44,128 nucleotides of DNA from Bradyrhizobium sp. (GTDB taxonomy: Bacteria; Pseudomonadota; Alphaproteobacteria; Rhizobiales; Xanthobacteraceae). Shown piece after piece: positions 15,163-24,618 of this stretch. The notes under the pieces are model-generated. The model saw only the letters and a list, made by a program, of their open reading frames with translations, was not told where the DNA came from and did not search any database. The DNA lies in contig NZ_SSNA01000108.1 in the NCBI RefSeq assembly GCF_004799445.1, forward strand, positions 1 through 44,128. The letters run 5' to 3'. Position numbers and translations under genes: made by a program. Every line of letters begins with the position of its first letter. Position 1 is the first letter of the stretch.

Positions 15163-17313
15163 ATGGATCACGATTCTACCGACAACCCGAAGGCGTCACG
15201 CCGCCGCAAGGCACGGCCCGGTTCCGAGCCGGCCCGCCTGCAGCCGGATTTGCCGCCGCAAGACCTGTCTGGAACAGACTTGGCTGGACAAGGCTTGGCT
15301 GGACAAGGCTTGGCTGGAGACGGGCTGGCCGCCGATGATATCGACCCCGCCACGGTCAATGCCGAGGAGGACGACGAGGCGCGGCTGCCGGAGGTTGCCG
15401 AGGAAAGCGGCGAGCCGCTGGCCGAAGGCCGGCTCGCGGTCGGCCACGCCGCGATCGAAAACGCGGTGCGCCTGGCGCCGACCTCGCCCGGCGTCTATCG
15501 CATGCTGAATGCGGCCAGCGACGTGCTCTATGTCGGCAAGGCGAAGAATGTCAAAAAGCGGCTTTCCTCCTATGCCCGGGTGAGCGCGCCGCAGCCGGCG
15601 CGCATCCTGCGCATGATCGCGGCAACCGTTTCGGTCGAGATCATATCGACCTCGACCGAGACCGAGGCTCTGTTGCTCGAGGCCAACCTGATCAAGCAAT
15701 TGCGCCCGCGCTTCAACGTGCAGCTGCGCGACGACAAGTCATTTCCCTATATTCTGATCACGGGCGATCACTGGGCGCCGCAGATCCTCAAGCACCGCGG
15801 CGCCCAAACCCGGCCCGGGCAGTATTTCGGGCCGTTCGCGTCCGCCGGCGCGGTCAATCGCACCATCACGGCGCTGCAGCGCGCCTTCCTGGTGCGTTCC
15901 TGCACCGACGCGTTTTTCGAAAGCCGCACGCGGCCCTGCCTGCTCTATCAAATCCGTCGCTGTTCGGGGCCTTGCACCGGCGAGATCGATTTTCCCGGCT
16001 ATACCGAGCTCGTGCGCGAAGCCCGGGATTTCCTGTCCGGCCGCAGCCGGGCCGTGAAGCAGGAACTGGCGGGCGAGATGGAAAAGGCCTCCGTCGAGCT
16101 CGAATTTGAAACCGCCGCGCTCTACCGCGACCGCCTCGCCGCGCTGTCGGCGATCCAGTCGCAGCAGGGCATCAATCCGCGCACGGTCGAGGAAGCCGAC
16201 GTGTTCGCCATCCATCAGGAGGGCGGCTATTCCTGCGTCGAGGTGTTCTTCTTTCGCACCGGGCAGAACTGGGGCAACCGCGCCTATTTTCCGCGCGCGG
16301 AGAAATCGTTCACCCCCGAGGAAGTGCTGGCCTCGTTCCTCGCGCAGTTTTACGACGACAAGCCGCCGCCGAAGCTCATTCTGCTCTCGCATGCCATCGA
16401 GGAATGCGAGCTGATGGCCAATGCGCTGTCGATCAAGGCCGGCGGCAAGGTCGAAATCGTCACCCCGCGGCGCGGCGAAAAGAAGGAACTGGTCGCCCAC
16501 GCGCTGACCAACGCGCGGGAGGCGCTGGGGCGCAAGCTCGCCGATACCGCGACGCAAGGCCGGCTGCTGGCCGGGCTCGTCACCACGCTCGGGCTATCGC
16601 ATGCGCCGAAGCGGATCGAGGTCTACGACAACAGCCACATTCAGGGCAGCAACGCGGTCGGCGCCATGATCGTGGCCGGCCCCGACGGCTTCAGCAAAAA
16701 CCAGTATCGCAAGTTCAACATCAAGTCCGAAGGGCTCACGCCGGGTGACGATTATGCGATGATGCGCGAGGTGCTGCAGCGGCGCTTCAAGCGGCTGACG
16801 GCCCCCCCGGCGGAAGGCGACGCCGCCAAGCCGCAGCCCGACGACGATTCGTTTCCCCAATGGCCCGATCTCGTCATTATCGATGGCGGCCGCGGCCAGC
16901 TCAACGCGGCGCGGGAGATTTTCGAGGGGCTCGGATTGAGCCAGGTCGCGTTGCTGGCCGTGGCAAAAGGGCCGGACCGCGACGCCGGCCGCGAGACCCT
17001 GTTCATGCCGGGGCGCGAGGCCATCAAGCTCGAGCCGCGCGACCCGGTGCTGTACTTCATCCAGCGGCTGCGCGACGAGGCGCATCGCTTCGTCATCGGC
17101 TCGCACCGCAAGCTGCGCAAAAAGGACATTCGCGAAGCCGGATTGCAGGAGATTCCCGGCATCGGCCCCTCACGCAAACGTGCCTTGCTGCACCATTTCG
17201 GAACCCTGAAGGAGATCGAGCGGGCGTCGATCGCCGATCTCGGCAAGGTTCCAGGCGTCAGCGCGGAAAGCGCACGCAAGATTTTCGAGTTTTTCCATGC
17301 CCGGCCGGGGTAA
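15163..17313 (+). CDS. uvrC: Excinuclease ABC subunit C
   Basis: It makes both incisions in nucleotide excision repair together with UvrAB. 716 aa from ATG 15163 ([16 protein letters not shown]), the start I judge most consistent with relatives; ATG 15139 is in frame too. The GIY-YIG nuclease is at about residues 105-190 ([27 protein letters not shown]). Then come the Cys-containing [17 protein letters not shown], the UVR motif ([24 protein letters not shown]), the RNase H-like nuclease domain ([15 protein letters not shown]) and C-terminal helix-hairpin-helix motifs ([19 protein letters not shown]). The N-terminal extension of about 100 residues includes pentapeptide repeats. The E. coli protein is 610 aa. 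Confidence 0.95.
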   Translation: MDHDSTDNPKASRRRKARPGSEPARLQPDLPPQDLSGTDLAGQGLAGQGLAGDGLAADDIDPATVNAEEDDEARLPEVAEESGEPLAEGRLAVGHAAIENAVRLAPTSPGVYRMLNAASDVLYVGKAKNVKKRLSSYARVSAPQPARILRMIAATVSVEIISTSTETEALLLEANLIKQLRPRFNVQLRDDKSFPYILITGDHWAPQILKHRGAQTRPGQYFGPFASAGAVNRTITALQRAFLVRSCTDAFFESRTRPCLLYQIRRCSGPCTGEIDFPGYTELVREARDFLSGRSRAVKQELAGEMEKASVELEFETAALYRDRLAALSAIQSQQGINPRTVEEADVFAIHQEGGYSCVEVFFFRTGQNWGNRAYFPRAEKSFTPEEVLASFLAQFYDDKPPPKLILLSHAIEECELMANALSIKAGGKVEIVTPRRGEKKELVAHALTNAREALGRKLADTATQGRLLAGLVTTLGLSHAPKRIEVYDNSHIQGSNAVGAMIVAGPDGFSKNQYRKFNIKSEGLTPGDDYAMMREVLQRRFKRLTAPPAEGDAAKPQPDDDSFPQWPDLVIIDGGRGQLNAAREIFEGLGLSQVALLAVAKGPDRDAGRETLFMPGREAIKLEPRDPVLYFIQRLRDEAHRFVIGSHRKLRKKDIREAGLQEIPGIGPSRKRALLHHFGTLKEIERASIADLGKVPGVSAESARKIFEFFHARPG
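15265..15324 (+). repeat. In-frame 15-bp tandem repeat in uvrC
   Basis: Four units of 15 bp (consensus TTGGCTGGACAAGGC): units at 15280 and 15295 are identical, 15310 and 15265 diverged. They encode [20 protein letters not shown], followed by LAADD, i.e. pentapeptide-repeat-like A/G(D/Q)xLAG units in the disordered N-terminus of UvrC. Such repeats can change copy number by slippage. Confidence 0.85.
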
Positions 17314-17404
17314 AGGAAGGTTTCGACTCACCCTGGCGTCGCCTCCACCAGATCATGTGCGCCACCCGGTTGACCTTCATGCTGCAGCGGTATTGGTAAG
17401 AGGA

Positions 17405-18022
17405 ATGAACATCGCAACGACAAGAGGGGCGGCGAAAAGCTCGCTGTCCCTGCCGAATATCCTGACCTACGCCAGAATTGCCGCCATCCCGGTGGTGGTC
17501 GGCTGCGTGTTCTGGGAATCCATCCTGGACGGTCCGATGTGGCTGCGCTGGGTGGCGCTGGCGGTATTCATCGCCGCCGGCGTGACCGACTATCTCGACG
17601 GCTATTATGCGCGAATCTGGGACCAGCAATCCGCCTTCGGCCGGATGCTCGACCCGATCGCCGACAAGCTTTTGGTGGCGTCCTGCCTGTTGATGCTGGC
17701 AGCCGACAACAGCATCCATGGCTGGACGCTGTGGGCCGCCATTGTGATCCTGTGCCGCGAGATCCTGGTCTCGGGTCTGCGCGAATATCTTGCCGGCCTG
17801 CGGGTCAGCGTACCCGTGACCAAGCTTGCGAAGTGGAAGACCACCATTCAGCTGGTCGCGATCGGCTTTCTGATCGCCGGCGAAGCCGGCGAGCAGATCA
17901 TCCCCATGACCACCCTGATCGGCATCGTGCTGCTGTGGATCTCGGCGATCTTCACGATCTACACCGGCTGGGACTATTTCCGGGCCGGCATTCATCACCT
18001 CATCAAGGAGGATGAGGCATGA
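17405..18022 (+). CDS. pgsA: CDP-diacylglycerol-glycerol-3-phosphate 3-phosphatidyltransferase
   Basis: It makes phosphatidylglycerol phosphate from CDP-diacylglycerol and glycerol-3-phosphate in the inner membrane. 205 aa from ATG 17405, preceded by AGAGGA. The full CDP-alcohol phosphotransferase motif D(x2)DG(x2)AR(x8)G(x3)D(x3)D is present with D62, D65, G66, A69, R70, G79, D83 and D87. There are several membrane helices. N-terminal LPNILTYARIAAIPVVV is typical. Its stop overlaps the moaD start in ATGA, so it leads a coupled set with moaD, as in other Rhizobiales. Confidence 0.95.
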   Translation: MNIATTRGAAKSSLSLPNILTYARIAAIPVVVGCVFWESILDGPMWLRWVALAVFIAAGVTDYLDGYYARIWDQQSAFGRMLDPIADKLLVASCLLMLAADNSIHGWTLWAAIVILCREILVSGLREYLAGLRVSVPVTKLAKWKTTIQLVAIGFLIAGEAGEQIIPMTTLIGIVLLWISAIFTIYTGWDYFRAGIHHLIKEDEA

Positions 18023-18270
18023 AGGTCAAATATTTCGCCTGGGTGCGCGAACGGATCGGCAAGGCGGAGGAAACCGTCGAGCCGCCGCCGGGCGTTCGAA
18101 CCATCGAAGACCTGATGGCGTGGCTGGCCAAGCGCGGTGAAACCTATGCCTATGCCTTCGAGACGCCGCGGGTGATTCGCGCCGCGATCGACCACACCCA
18201 CGTCAAATCGGATGCGGCAATCGCCGGCGCCCGCGAGATCGCCTTCTTCCCGCCGATGACCGGCGGCTAA
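18019..18270 (+). CDS. moaD: Molybdopterin synthase sulfur carrier subunit
   Basis: 83 aa ubiquitin-like protein ending in TGG; the C-terminal Gly-Gly is adenylated and thiocarboxylated to deliver sulfur to precursor Z in molybdenum cofactor synthesis. The N-terminal MKVKYFAWVRERIGKAEE and the final REIAFFPPMTGG are characteristic. It overlaps pgsA by 4 bp and lies 27 bp before moaE, its enzymatic partner. Confidence 0.95.
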   Translation: MKVKYFAWVRERIGKAEETVEPPPGVRTIEDLMAWLAKRGETYAYAFETPRVIRAAIDHTHVKSDAAIAGAREIAFFPPMTGG

Positions 18271-18297
18271 TTCATTGCAAAGCGTCGCGATGCTCTT

Positions 18298-18765
18298 ATG
18301 ACCGCCAATGTGACCATCCGTATCCAGCAAGCCGATTTCGACATCGCGCAGGAGATCTCCGCGCTGACGGAGGGACGCACCGATGTCGGCGCGGTCGTGA
18401 GTTTCAGCGGCATCTGCCGGGGCAGCGAAGGCGGCGAGACCATCGCGGCCTTGACGCTCGAGCACTATCCCGGCATGGCGGAAGCCGAAATCGCGCGCCA
18501 CGCCGACACCGCGATGTCGCGCTGGCCGCTGACCGGCGTGAGCATCATCCACCGCGTCGGCCGCATCACTCCCGGCGAAAATATCGTGCTGGTCCTGACG
18601 GCATCGCAGCATCGGCAGGCGGCTTTTGCCGCCGCGGAGTTCCTGATGGATTATCTGAAGGCCAACGCACCGTTCTGGAAACGCGAGGAAAATGCCGGCG
18701 GGACCAGCTGGGTCGAGGCCCGCCATCACGACGACGACGCGGCGGCGCGCTGGACCAAACCCTGA
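18298..18765 (+). CDS. moaE: Molybdopterin synthase catalytic subunit
   Basis: 155 aa. With MoaD it forms the heterotetramer that inserts two sulfurs into cyclic pyranopterin monophosphate. Family motifs are VGAVVSFSGICRG, LEHYPGMAEAEI, HRVGRITPGENIVLV, HRQAAFAAAEFLMDYLKANAPFWKREE (with the active-site Lys) and the final SWVEARHHDDD. The stop TGA shares its last base with the start ATG of prmB, so the two are coupled. Confidence 0.95.
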   Translation: MTANVTIRIQQADFDIAQEISALTEGRTDVGAVVSFSGICRGSEGGETIAALTLEHYPGMAEAEIARHADTAMSRWPLTGVSIIHRVGRITPGENIVLVLTASQHRQAAFAAAEFLMDYLKANAPFWKREENAGGTSWVEARHHDDDAAARWTKP

Positions 18766-19727
18766 TGGCCAAGCGTGCCAAACCCAGGGCGAAGCTCCCC
18801 CGCGTCGCATCGAAGCTTCCGAAGGTGGCGCCCGGCGAACTGGTGACGCTGCTCGATTTCGTCCGCTACGCGGTAAGCCGCTTCACCGAGGCCAAACTGA
18901 CATTCGCCCACGGCACCTCCGACCCGGTGGCGGAGGCGGCATTCCTGGTCTGCGAGGCGCTGCATCTTCATCCCGACCGGTTCGAGACGTTCGCGACCGC
19001 GCGCGTTACCGCGCGCGAAGCCAAATCGATCCTCGAATTGATCGCCCGCCGCGTCGCTTCGCGAAAACCCGCCGCCTACCTCGTCAACAAGATCTACATG
19101 CGCGGCCTGCCCTTCTATGTCGACGAGCGGGTGATCGTGCCGCGCTCCTTCATCGGCGAATTGCTGGATTCTCATTTCAGTCAGGGCGAGGAAGCAGCCG
19201 GCGCGCTGATCGACGATCCCGGCGCGGTGGAAAACGTGCTCGACCTCTGCACCGGCTCCGGCTGTCTCGCCATTCTGGCCAGCCGGAACTTTCCGAACGC
19301 CCAGGTAGACGCGGTCGACATCTCCAGCGACGCGCTCGACGTCGCCGCCCGCAACGTCGCCGATTTCGGCCTTGAAGACCGGGTGATGCTGCACTGCGGC
19401 GACCTGTTTGGGCCGATCGGCAGCCGACGCTACAACCTGATCATTTCCAACCCGCCTTATGTCGATGCCGAAGGCATGGCCGGATTGCCGCGCGAATGCC
19501 GCGCCGAGCCGAAGCTCGCCTTCGACGGCGGCGCCGACGGACTTGCCGTCATCCGCCGCATACTGGACGAGGCCGGGCGGCACCTGACGCCCAAAGGCGG
19601 GCTGTTGTGCGAGATTGGCCGCTGCCGGCCGGCGCTCGAGGCTGCCTATCCGCAGACCGATTTCCTCTGGCTCGACACCGAGGATTCGCAAGGCGAAGTG
19701 TTCTGGATCGGCGCCGCCGATCTGTGA
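18765..19727 (+). CDS. prmB: Ribosomal protein L3 N5-glutamine methyltransferase
   Basis: 320 aa from ATG 18765. It methylates a glutamine of ribosomal protein L3 using SAM. HemK/PrmB-type features are the N-terminal helical domain, LPFYVDERVIVPRSFIGELL, the SAM-binding VLDLCTGSGCLAILA and the catalytic NPPYVD (ISNPPYVDAEGMAGLP). The VIVPRS and LPFYVD combination is more typical of PrmB than of PrmC. A basic stretch (MAKRAKPRAKLPRVASKLPK) precedes the domain. It follows moaE with a 1-bp overlap. Confidence 0.9.
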   Translation: MAKRAKPRAKLPRVASKLPKVAPGELVTLLDFVRYAVSRFTEAKLTFAHGTSDPVAEAAFLVCEALHLHPDRFETFATARVTAREAKSILELIARRVASRKPAAYLVNKIYMRGLPFYVDERVIVPRSFIGELLDSHFSQGEEAAGALIDDPGAVENVLDLCTGSGCLAILASRNFPNAQVDAVDISSDALDVAARNVADFGLEDRVMLHCGDLFGPIGSRRYNLIISNPPYVDAEGMAGLPRECRAEPKLAFDGGADGLAVIRRILDEAGRHLTPKGGLLCEIGRCRPALEAAYPQTDFLWLDTEDSQGEVFWIGAADL

Positions 19728-19861
19728 GCCGGAACGGGAGCGGTTCATCCTGAAAACCGCCCGATTGGGCGGAAATAGTCCGGCCCGCAGCGTTCCAGTC
19801 CCGCGCCGAAGCTGCTACTTTGCGGGAAAGCCGCCCCGCCCAAAACTTGAAGAGGCCCCCC

Positions 19862-21208
19862 ATGCTGGACAAGAGCCCACGCCCCGCCGCCGTCAACGTC
19901 CCCAACGACCTTGCCGCGCACTGGATGCCGTTTACCGCCAACCGCGCCTTCAAGAAGGCGCCGCGGCTGCTCGCCGGCGCCAAGGACATGCATTACATCA
20001 CGGTCGATGGCCGAAAGATCATCGATGCCGCCGCGGGCATGTGGTGCACCAATGCCGGCCACGGCCGCCCCCAGATTTCCGAGGCCATCGCCAAGCAGGC
20101 CGCCGCGCTGGACTATGCGCCCCCGTTCCAGTTCGGCATCCCGCAGGCCTTTGAGCTCGCCAGCCGCATCGCCGATCTGGCTCCGGCCGGTCTCGATCAC
20201 GTGTTCTTCTGCAATTCCGGCTCGGAAGCCGCCGACACCGCGCTCAAGATCGCGCTGGCCTATCACCAGATCGCGGGCCAAGGCAGCCGCATCCGCCTGA
20301 TCGGCCGCGAGCGCGGCTATCATGGCGTCGGCTTCGGCGGCACCTCGGTCGGCGGCATCGTCAACAACCGCAAGATGTTCGGAACGCTGCTCACCGGCGT
20401 CGACCATCTGCCCCATACCTATGACCGCGACAAGCAGGCCTTCACCAGGGGCGAGCCGGAATACGGCGCACATTTTGCCGACGAACTGGAGAGGCTGGTC
20501 AACCTGCACGGCGCCAACACCATGGCCGCCGTCATCGTCGAACCGATGGCCGGATCGACCGGCGTTCTGCCGGCGCCCAAGGGCTATCTCAAGCGGCTGC
20601 GCGAGATCACCCAGAAGCACGGCATTCTCCTGATTTTCGACGAGGTCATCACCGGCTTTGGCCGGCTGGGTTTTGCCTTTGCGGCGGAGCGTTACGGCGT
20701 GCTGCCGGACATGATCACCTTCGCCAAGGGCGTCACCAACGGCGCGGCCCCGATGGGGGGTGTTCTGGTGCGCGATACCATCCACGACGCCTTCATGAGC
20801 GGCCCGGAGCATGTCGTCGAGCTAACCCATGGCTATACCTATTCGGCACATCCGCTGGCCTGCGCGGCGGGTCTGGCAACGCTGGACATCTACCGCGACG
20901 AAAAGCTGTTCGAGCGCGCCCGCGCGCTCGAACCCAAATTCGCCGACGCCGTGATGTCGCTGAAGGGTGAGCCGAACGTGCTCGACATCCGCACCATCGG
21001 ACTGACCGCCGGCATCGACCTTGCCTCGCGTCCGGACCTGCCGGGCAAGCGGGGCTTCGACGGGCTGAACAGCGCGTTCCACGACAATGACCTGATGCTG
21101 CGCGTCGCCGGCGATACCCTGGCGCTGACCCCGCCCCTGATCGTCAGCGAAGACCAGATCGGCGAAATCGTCGAGAAGGTCGCCAAGGTGATCCGCGCGG
21201 TGGCATAG
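19862..21208 (+). CDS. Omega-amino acid:pyruvate aminotransferase (class III)
   Basis: 448 aa from ATG 19862, the same length as the Pseudomonas putida enzyme (449). PLP fold type I: D260 in LLIFDEVITGFGRLG and K289 in ITFAKGVTNGAAPMGG; SGSEAADTALKIALAYH and RERGYHGVGFGGTSVGG bind the cofactor phosphate. It transfers amino groups from beta-alanine or other omega-amino acids to pyruvate. DLAAHWMPFTANRAFK at the N-terminus and ELTHGYTYSAHPLACAAGLATLDIY are characteristic of this subgroup. It stands alone between prmB and the EAL-domain gene. Confidence 0.88.
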   Translation: MLDKSPRPAAVNVPNDLAAHWMPFTANRAFKKAPRLLAGAKDMHYITVDGRKIIDAAAGMWCTNAGHGRPQISEAIAKQAAALDYAPPFQFGIPQAFELASRIADLAPAGLDHVFFCNSGSEAADTALKIALAYHQIAGQGSRIRLIGRERGYHGVGFGGTSVGGIVNNRKMFGTLLTGVDHLPHTYDRDKQAFTRGEPEYGAHFADELERLVNLHGANTMAAVIVEPMAGSTGVLPAPKGYLKRLREITQKHGILLIFDEVITGFGRLGFAFAAERYGVLPDMITFAKGVTNGAAPMGGVLVRDTIHDAFMSGPEHVVELTHGYTYSAHPLACAAGLATLDIYRDEKLFERARALEPKFADAVMSLKGEPNVLDIRTIGLTAGIDLASRPDLPGKRGFDGLNSAFHDNDLMLRVAGDTLALTPPLIVSEDQIGEIVEKVAKVIRAVA

Positions 21209-21213
21209 GGAAT

Positions 21214-21269
21214 GGGGCCCGGCTCTGCGGGGCAGCGCTGAAGAGGCGCTGCACCGCTTCCGGGACACG
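21214..21269. repeat. Palindromic repeat (family E)
   Basis: GGGGCCCGGCTCTGCGGGGC, AGCGCTGAAGAGGCGCTGCA, then CCGCTTCCGGGACACG. It is the second copy of the 11764-11815 family. It starts five bases after the stop of the aminotransferase gene. Confidence 0.75.
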
Positions 21270-21438
21270 ATGGAACCTGGCGTTCCCGGTGCGCTCTTCG
21301 CGTTCCCGGCGCGCCCAAAGAACACTAGCTTTCCGAATCAACATTAATGCTAAGCTTGCGGCGCTTTGGGACGCGCGAGATGTCTGTGCGGGCGCTCCCG
21401 GACCAGGGGATAGAGGACTTGAGGGCCTTGCGCGCAAC

Positions 21439-22914
21439 ATGATCCGCATTTCCACGATTTTCATTGCCATTTGCATGGTGCTGGTCGCAGCGTCGCTCGG
21501 ACTGGTGCTGTATTCCGTTGCAGGTATCAGCGGATCGGAATCCGCGATCGTCGCCCTGACCGCGCTGACCTTCCTGATCCTCTACAACGCGGTGTCGATG
21601 CGGCTGCGCGACCGCACCGACGTCGGCGGCCAGATCGCGGATTTGTCGCGCGGCACGGCCGATCTCGCGCGCCAGGTCGCTGAATTCGGCCGCCGTCTCG
21701 CCGCGGTCGAGGGCCGGCTGGCCTCGGTCAATTCCACCGGCGCCGACCGCATTCAGGCGGTGGTCGGCGAGATCGGCGAACTTGGCGTGCTGGTCAAGCA
21801 GCTCGCCGTCTCCGTCGCCAACCATGACGACATCCTGTCCGCGGGCGTGCCGATCCCCGCACCCGCGAGCAGGCCGGAGAGCCAGCCGCAGAACGAGCTG
21901 CCATTCCCCGCGCTGGCGGAGGGCAGCAACGTGGTGGCGGCGCCTTCTGTCGTCGCCGCGCCATCCGTCGTCGCCACCGCCAAGCCCGCACCCTCCCGCA
22001 GCGATGCGCAAATCCTCGCCGCCGTCAGAACCGCGGTCGAGGAAAATCGACTGGACATCTATCTGCAGCCGATGGTGACCCTGCCGCAACGCAAGGTACG
22101 CTTCTACGAAGCGGTGACGCGGCTGCGCGACGAGAACGATCAGGTTCTCACGGCCGACGATTTTATCGGGATCGCGGAGGCTGCCGGGCTGATCGGGCGG
22201 ATCGATCACATGGTGATGCTGCGCAGCGTTCAGGTGCTGCGCCGGCTGATGGTTCGCAACAAGGATGTCGGAATCTTCTGCAACATGGCCGCGGCGACGC
22301 TCGGCAATCCAGTCACCTTCGCGCAATGCCTGGATTTCCTCGAAGCCAATCGCGCGCTGGCGCCGACATTCGTACTCGAGTTCAAGCAGGCGGTGTTTCG
22401 CAATCTCGGCCCGGCGGAGAGCGAACATCTCGCGGCGCTGGCGCAGCGCGGCTACCGTTTCTCCATAGATCACGTCACCGATCTGCGGATCGAGCCGCGC
22501 GAATTGGCCGACCGCGGGGTCCGCTTCATCAAGGTGCCCGCCGCGCTGTTGCTCGATCCGCGGCAGTCCTCGACGGCGGACATTCACCCCTCGGACCTTT
22601 CGGATCTGCTCGGCCGCTTCGGCATCGACCTGATCGCCGAGCGGATTGAGGGCGAGCGTGCCGTCGTCGATCTGCTCGATTACGACGTGCGGTTCGGACA
22701 GGGCTTTCTGTTTGCGCCACCCCGGCCGTTGCGGCCTGAGGGAGCGTCGGCCACCGGCGGGGCTTCCCCGAACAAGACGCAAGAATCCCAGCAAGCCACT
22801 GGCCCATCCAATGGCTCTGGCAAACCGGCTTCCGTGGATGCCCCGGCCATCGAACCCTCGCGGGCAGCCAGCGGCAACGCCGCACTGGCGCGCCGCGCCG
22901 CCGGTCCGGGCTGA
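21439..22914 (+). CDS. Membrane-anchored EAL-domain protein, TipF-like
   Basis: 491 aa from ATG 21439. It has two membrane helices (about 5-27 and 35-53), a predicted coiled coil (about 60-135, QIADLSRGTADLARQVAEFGRRLAAVEGRL), a Pro/Ala linker and an EAL domain from about residue 190. The signature motif is altered (YEAVTRL, E224, instead of YEALxR). The EFKQAVF, SIDHVTD and FIKVPAAL segments also depart from the catalytic consensus ELTES, DDFG and KIDRSF, so phosphodiesterase activity is doubtful and c-di-GMP binding more likely. The architecture matches Caulobacter TipF, a c-di-GMP-binding polar factor for flagellar assembly. No flagellar genes are visible, though a CheY-like gene is about 1.1 kb downstream. 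Confidence 0.82.
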   Translation: MIRISTIFIAICMVLVAASLGLVLYSVAGISGSESAIVALTALTFLILYNAVSMRLRDRTDVGGQIADLSRGTADLARQVAEFGRRLAAVEGRLASVNSTGADRIQAVVGEIGELGVLVKQLAVSVANHDDILSAGVPIPAPASRPESQPQNELPFPALAEGSNVVAAPSVVAAPSVVATAKPAPSRSDAQILAAVRTAVEENRLDIYLQPMVTLPQRKVRFYEAVTRLRDENDQVLTADDFIGIAEAAGLIGRIDHMVMLRSVQVLRRLMVRNKDVGIFCNMAAATLGNPVTFAQCLDFLEANRALAPTFVLEFKQAVFRNLGPAESEHLAALAQRGYRFSIDHVTDLRIEPRELADRGVRFIKVPAALLLDPRQSSTADIHPSDLSDLLGRFGIDLIAERIEGERAVVDLLDYDVRFGQGFLFAPPRPLRPEGASATGGASPNKTQESQQATGPSNGSGKPASVDAPAIEPSRAASGNAALARRAAGPG

Positions 22915-22929
22915 CCGGCAGGCCATGCC

Positions 22930-23784
22930 ATGACGACGCTGAGGTTTGCCGAGAGGCTGCGCGATCTTGTCGGTGGTGTGGACGTCCTGCTCAGCGATAT
23001 CTGGGGCGTGGTTCACAACGGTCTGGTCGCGTTCCCCGAAGCCTGTGAAGCCCTTCACAGCTTTCGCGGCCAAGGCGGCACCGTGATCCTCATTACCAAT
23101 GCGCCGCGGCCGGCGGATTCGGTGCAGCGGCAATTGCGCAAGCTTGGCGTCGCCGACGAAACCTATGACGCCATCGTCAGTTCAGGCGATCTGACCCGGC
23201 ATTTCGTCGCCGACCACCCGGGGCAGAAAATGTTCTGGCTCGGCCCGGAGCGCGACAATTCGATCTATCGCGGACTTGATGCGGTGCTTGCACCGCTGGA
23301 ACAGGCCGACTACATCGTCTGCACCGGGCTGTTCGACGATGAAACCGAATCGGCTGAAAATTATCGCGCGATGATGCTGCAGGCGCGTGAGCGCAAGCTG
23401 ACGCTGGTCTGCGCCAACCCGGACATCGTCGTCGAACGCGGCGACCGGCTGATCTATTGCGCGGGCGCCATCGCCGAACTCTATCTCGAACTCGGCGGGG
23501 AAGTGATCTTCTACGGCAAGCCGCACCGGCCGATCTATGAGCGCGCGATCGCGCTTGCCGCCGAGCGCCGCGGCCAAACGGCGCCACTCAGCCGCGTCCT
23601 TGCGATCGGGGATTCCGTGCGGACCGATCTGGCCGGCGCCCACGGCTTTGGGATCGATTGCCTGTTCGTGACCCGGGGCATCCACGCCGAGGACTTCGAA
23701 GGCATCGATCAGCTGGACCCCGCCTCGGTCAAGGAATTGTTCGGCCATCCGCCCCGGGCGCTGACGCGGGAACTGAGGTGGTAG
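22930..23784 (+). CDS. HAD-superfamily hydrolase, TIGR01459-type
   Basis: 284 aa from ATG 22930, 15 bp after the EAL-protein stop, so probably one operon. Motif I is LLSDIWGVVHNG with nucleophile D23, motif II is ILITNAPRP, and motif III/IV is LAIGDSVRTDLAGAHGFGID with its Lys in FYGKPHRPIYERA. This is the class IIA, NagD-like arrangement with the cap between motifs II and III. Substrates of the TIGR01459 group are unknown. Cytosolic, no signal peptide. Confidence 0.88.
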   Translation: MTTLRFAERLRDLVGGVDVLLSDIWGVVHNGLVAFPEACEALHSFRGQGGTVILITNAPRPADSVQRQLRKLGVADETYDAIVSSGDLTRHFVADHPGQKMFWLGPERDNSIYRGLDAVLAPLEQADYIVCTGLFDDETESAENYRAMMLQARERKLTLVCANPDIVVERGDRLIYCAGAIAELYLELGGEVIFYGKPHRPIYERAIALAAERRGQTAPLSRVLAIGDSVRTDLAGAHGFGIDCLFVTRGIHAEDFEGIDQLDPASVKELFGHPPRALTRELRW

Positions 23785-23807
23785 GATGCTCAGCCGCTCC
23801 TTCTATG

Positions 23808-23929
23808 CGTCGCCCCGGCGAACGCCGGGGTCCATAACCATCGGCGGATCGATATGAGCGGGCTGGAGTCCCATCCCACGTAACAGCAAAAAGTTGTGGT
23901 TATGGGTCCCTGCTTTCGCAGGGACGACA
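23808..23929. repeat. Palindromic repeat (family C)
   Basis: The outer arms are CGTCGCCCCGGCGAACGCCG and TGCTTTCGCAGGGACGACA; the inner arms are CCATAACCA and TGGTTATGG. The second copy is at 28830-28955. Confidence 0.8.
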
Positions 23930-23984
23930 CGAGGGTGTGGAGCGGGGCGAGGTTAAGAAAGGCCGCGAGCGGGGCGATCTGAGC

Positions 23985-24380
23985 TTACGCGCTCGCCATG
24001 TCCGGAAATACCGCTTCGATCTTGGTCTTCAGCGTCGCGGCATTGAAGGGCTTGACGATGTAGTTGTTGACGCCGGCCTTCTTGGCGGCGATCACGTTTT
24101 CGGTCTTGGATTCGGCCGTGATCATGATGAACGGCGTGGTGGCGAGGTTGGGGTCGGCCCGGACCTCCCGCAGCAGGTCGTAGCCGGTCATCGGCTCCAT
24201 GTTCCAGTCGGAGATCACCAGCCCATACTTCTTGGTGCGCATCTTGTTCAGCGCCGCCGATCCGTCACTGGCGTCATCGATATTCTCGAAGCCAAGCTGC
24301 TTGAGGAGATTTCTGATGATGCGAATCATGGTGTTGTAGTCATCCACCACCAGAACCGACATCGACAAATCAACCGCCAT
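23985..24380 (-). CDS. CheY-like single-domain response regulator
   Basis: 131 aa from ATG 24380. A lone receiver domain: acidic pair D13/D14 (VLVVDDYNTM), phospho-acceptor D58 (LVISDWNMEPMTG), T88 (FIMITAES), K110 (NNYIVKPFNA). There is no output domain, so it signals by protein contact. The KQLGFENIDDASDGSAALNKMRTKKYGLVISDWNM stretch is very close to chemotaxis CheY proteins, which bind the flagellar motor when phosphorylated. No chemotaxis kinase is visible nearby, so it is an orphan in this window. A TipF-like gene lies about 1.1 kb away. Confidence 0.88.
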   Translation of the reverse strand: MAVDLSMSVLVVDDYNTMIRIIRNLLKQLGFENIDDASDGSAALNKMRTKKYGLVISDWNMEPMTGYDLLREVRADPNLATTPFIMITAESKTENVIAAKKAGVNNYIVKPFNAATLKTKIEAVFPDMASA

Positions 24381-24618
24381 CTTCAATCCCCCGCGCAACA
24401 CCAAAACGCCACGAAAACCGTCAGCGAACCGGCCAAGGCGAAAGACGCCCCGCAGTCCACCTCAAGCACTACCATCAGCCATTAAACAGCCCGTTAACCG
24501 ACCGCCGCCGGAAAAATGGCCCAGCCATGCGCGGGGGACACGGATCGGGTCCGGCTTGACTTCCTCGCGGCCCCCGCGCCACCGTCCCGCGCTCCGAACA
24601 AGTTAAAGAATTGCTGAA

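Noticed and set aside
19757..19772. CCGCCC-GATT-GGGCGG hairpin after prmB as a terminator
   Set aside because: The stem is only 6 bp and no T-run follows on the plus strand.
21325..23133. 602-codon minus-strand open frame opposite the EAL-domain gene
   Set aside because: Antisense shadow; the sense strand carries conserved EAL and HAD domains.
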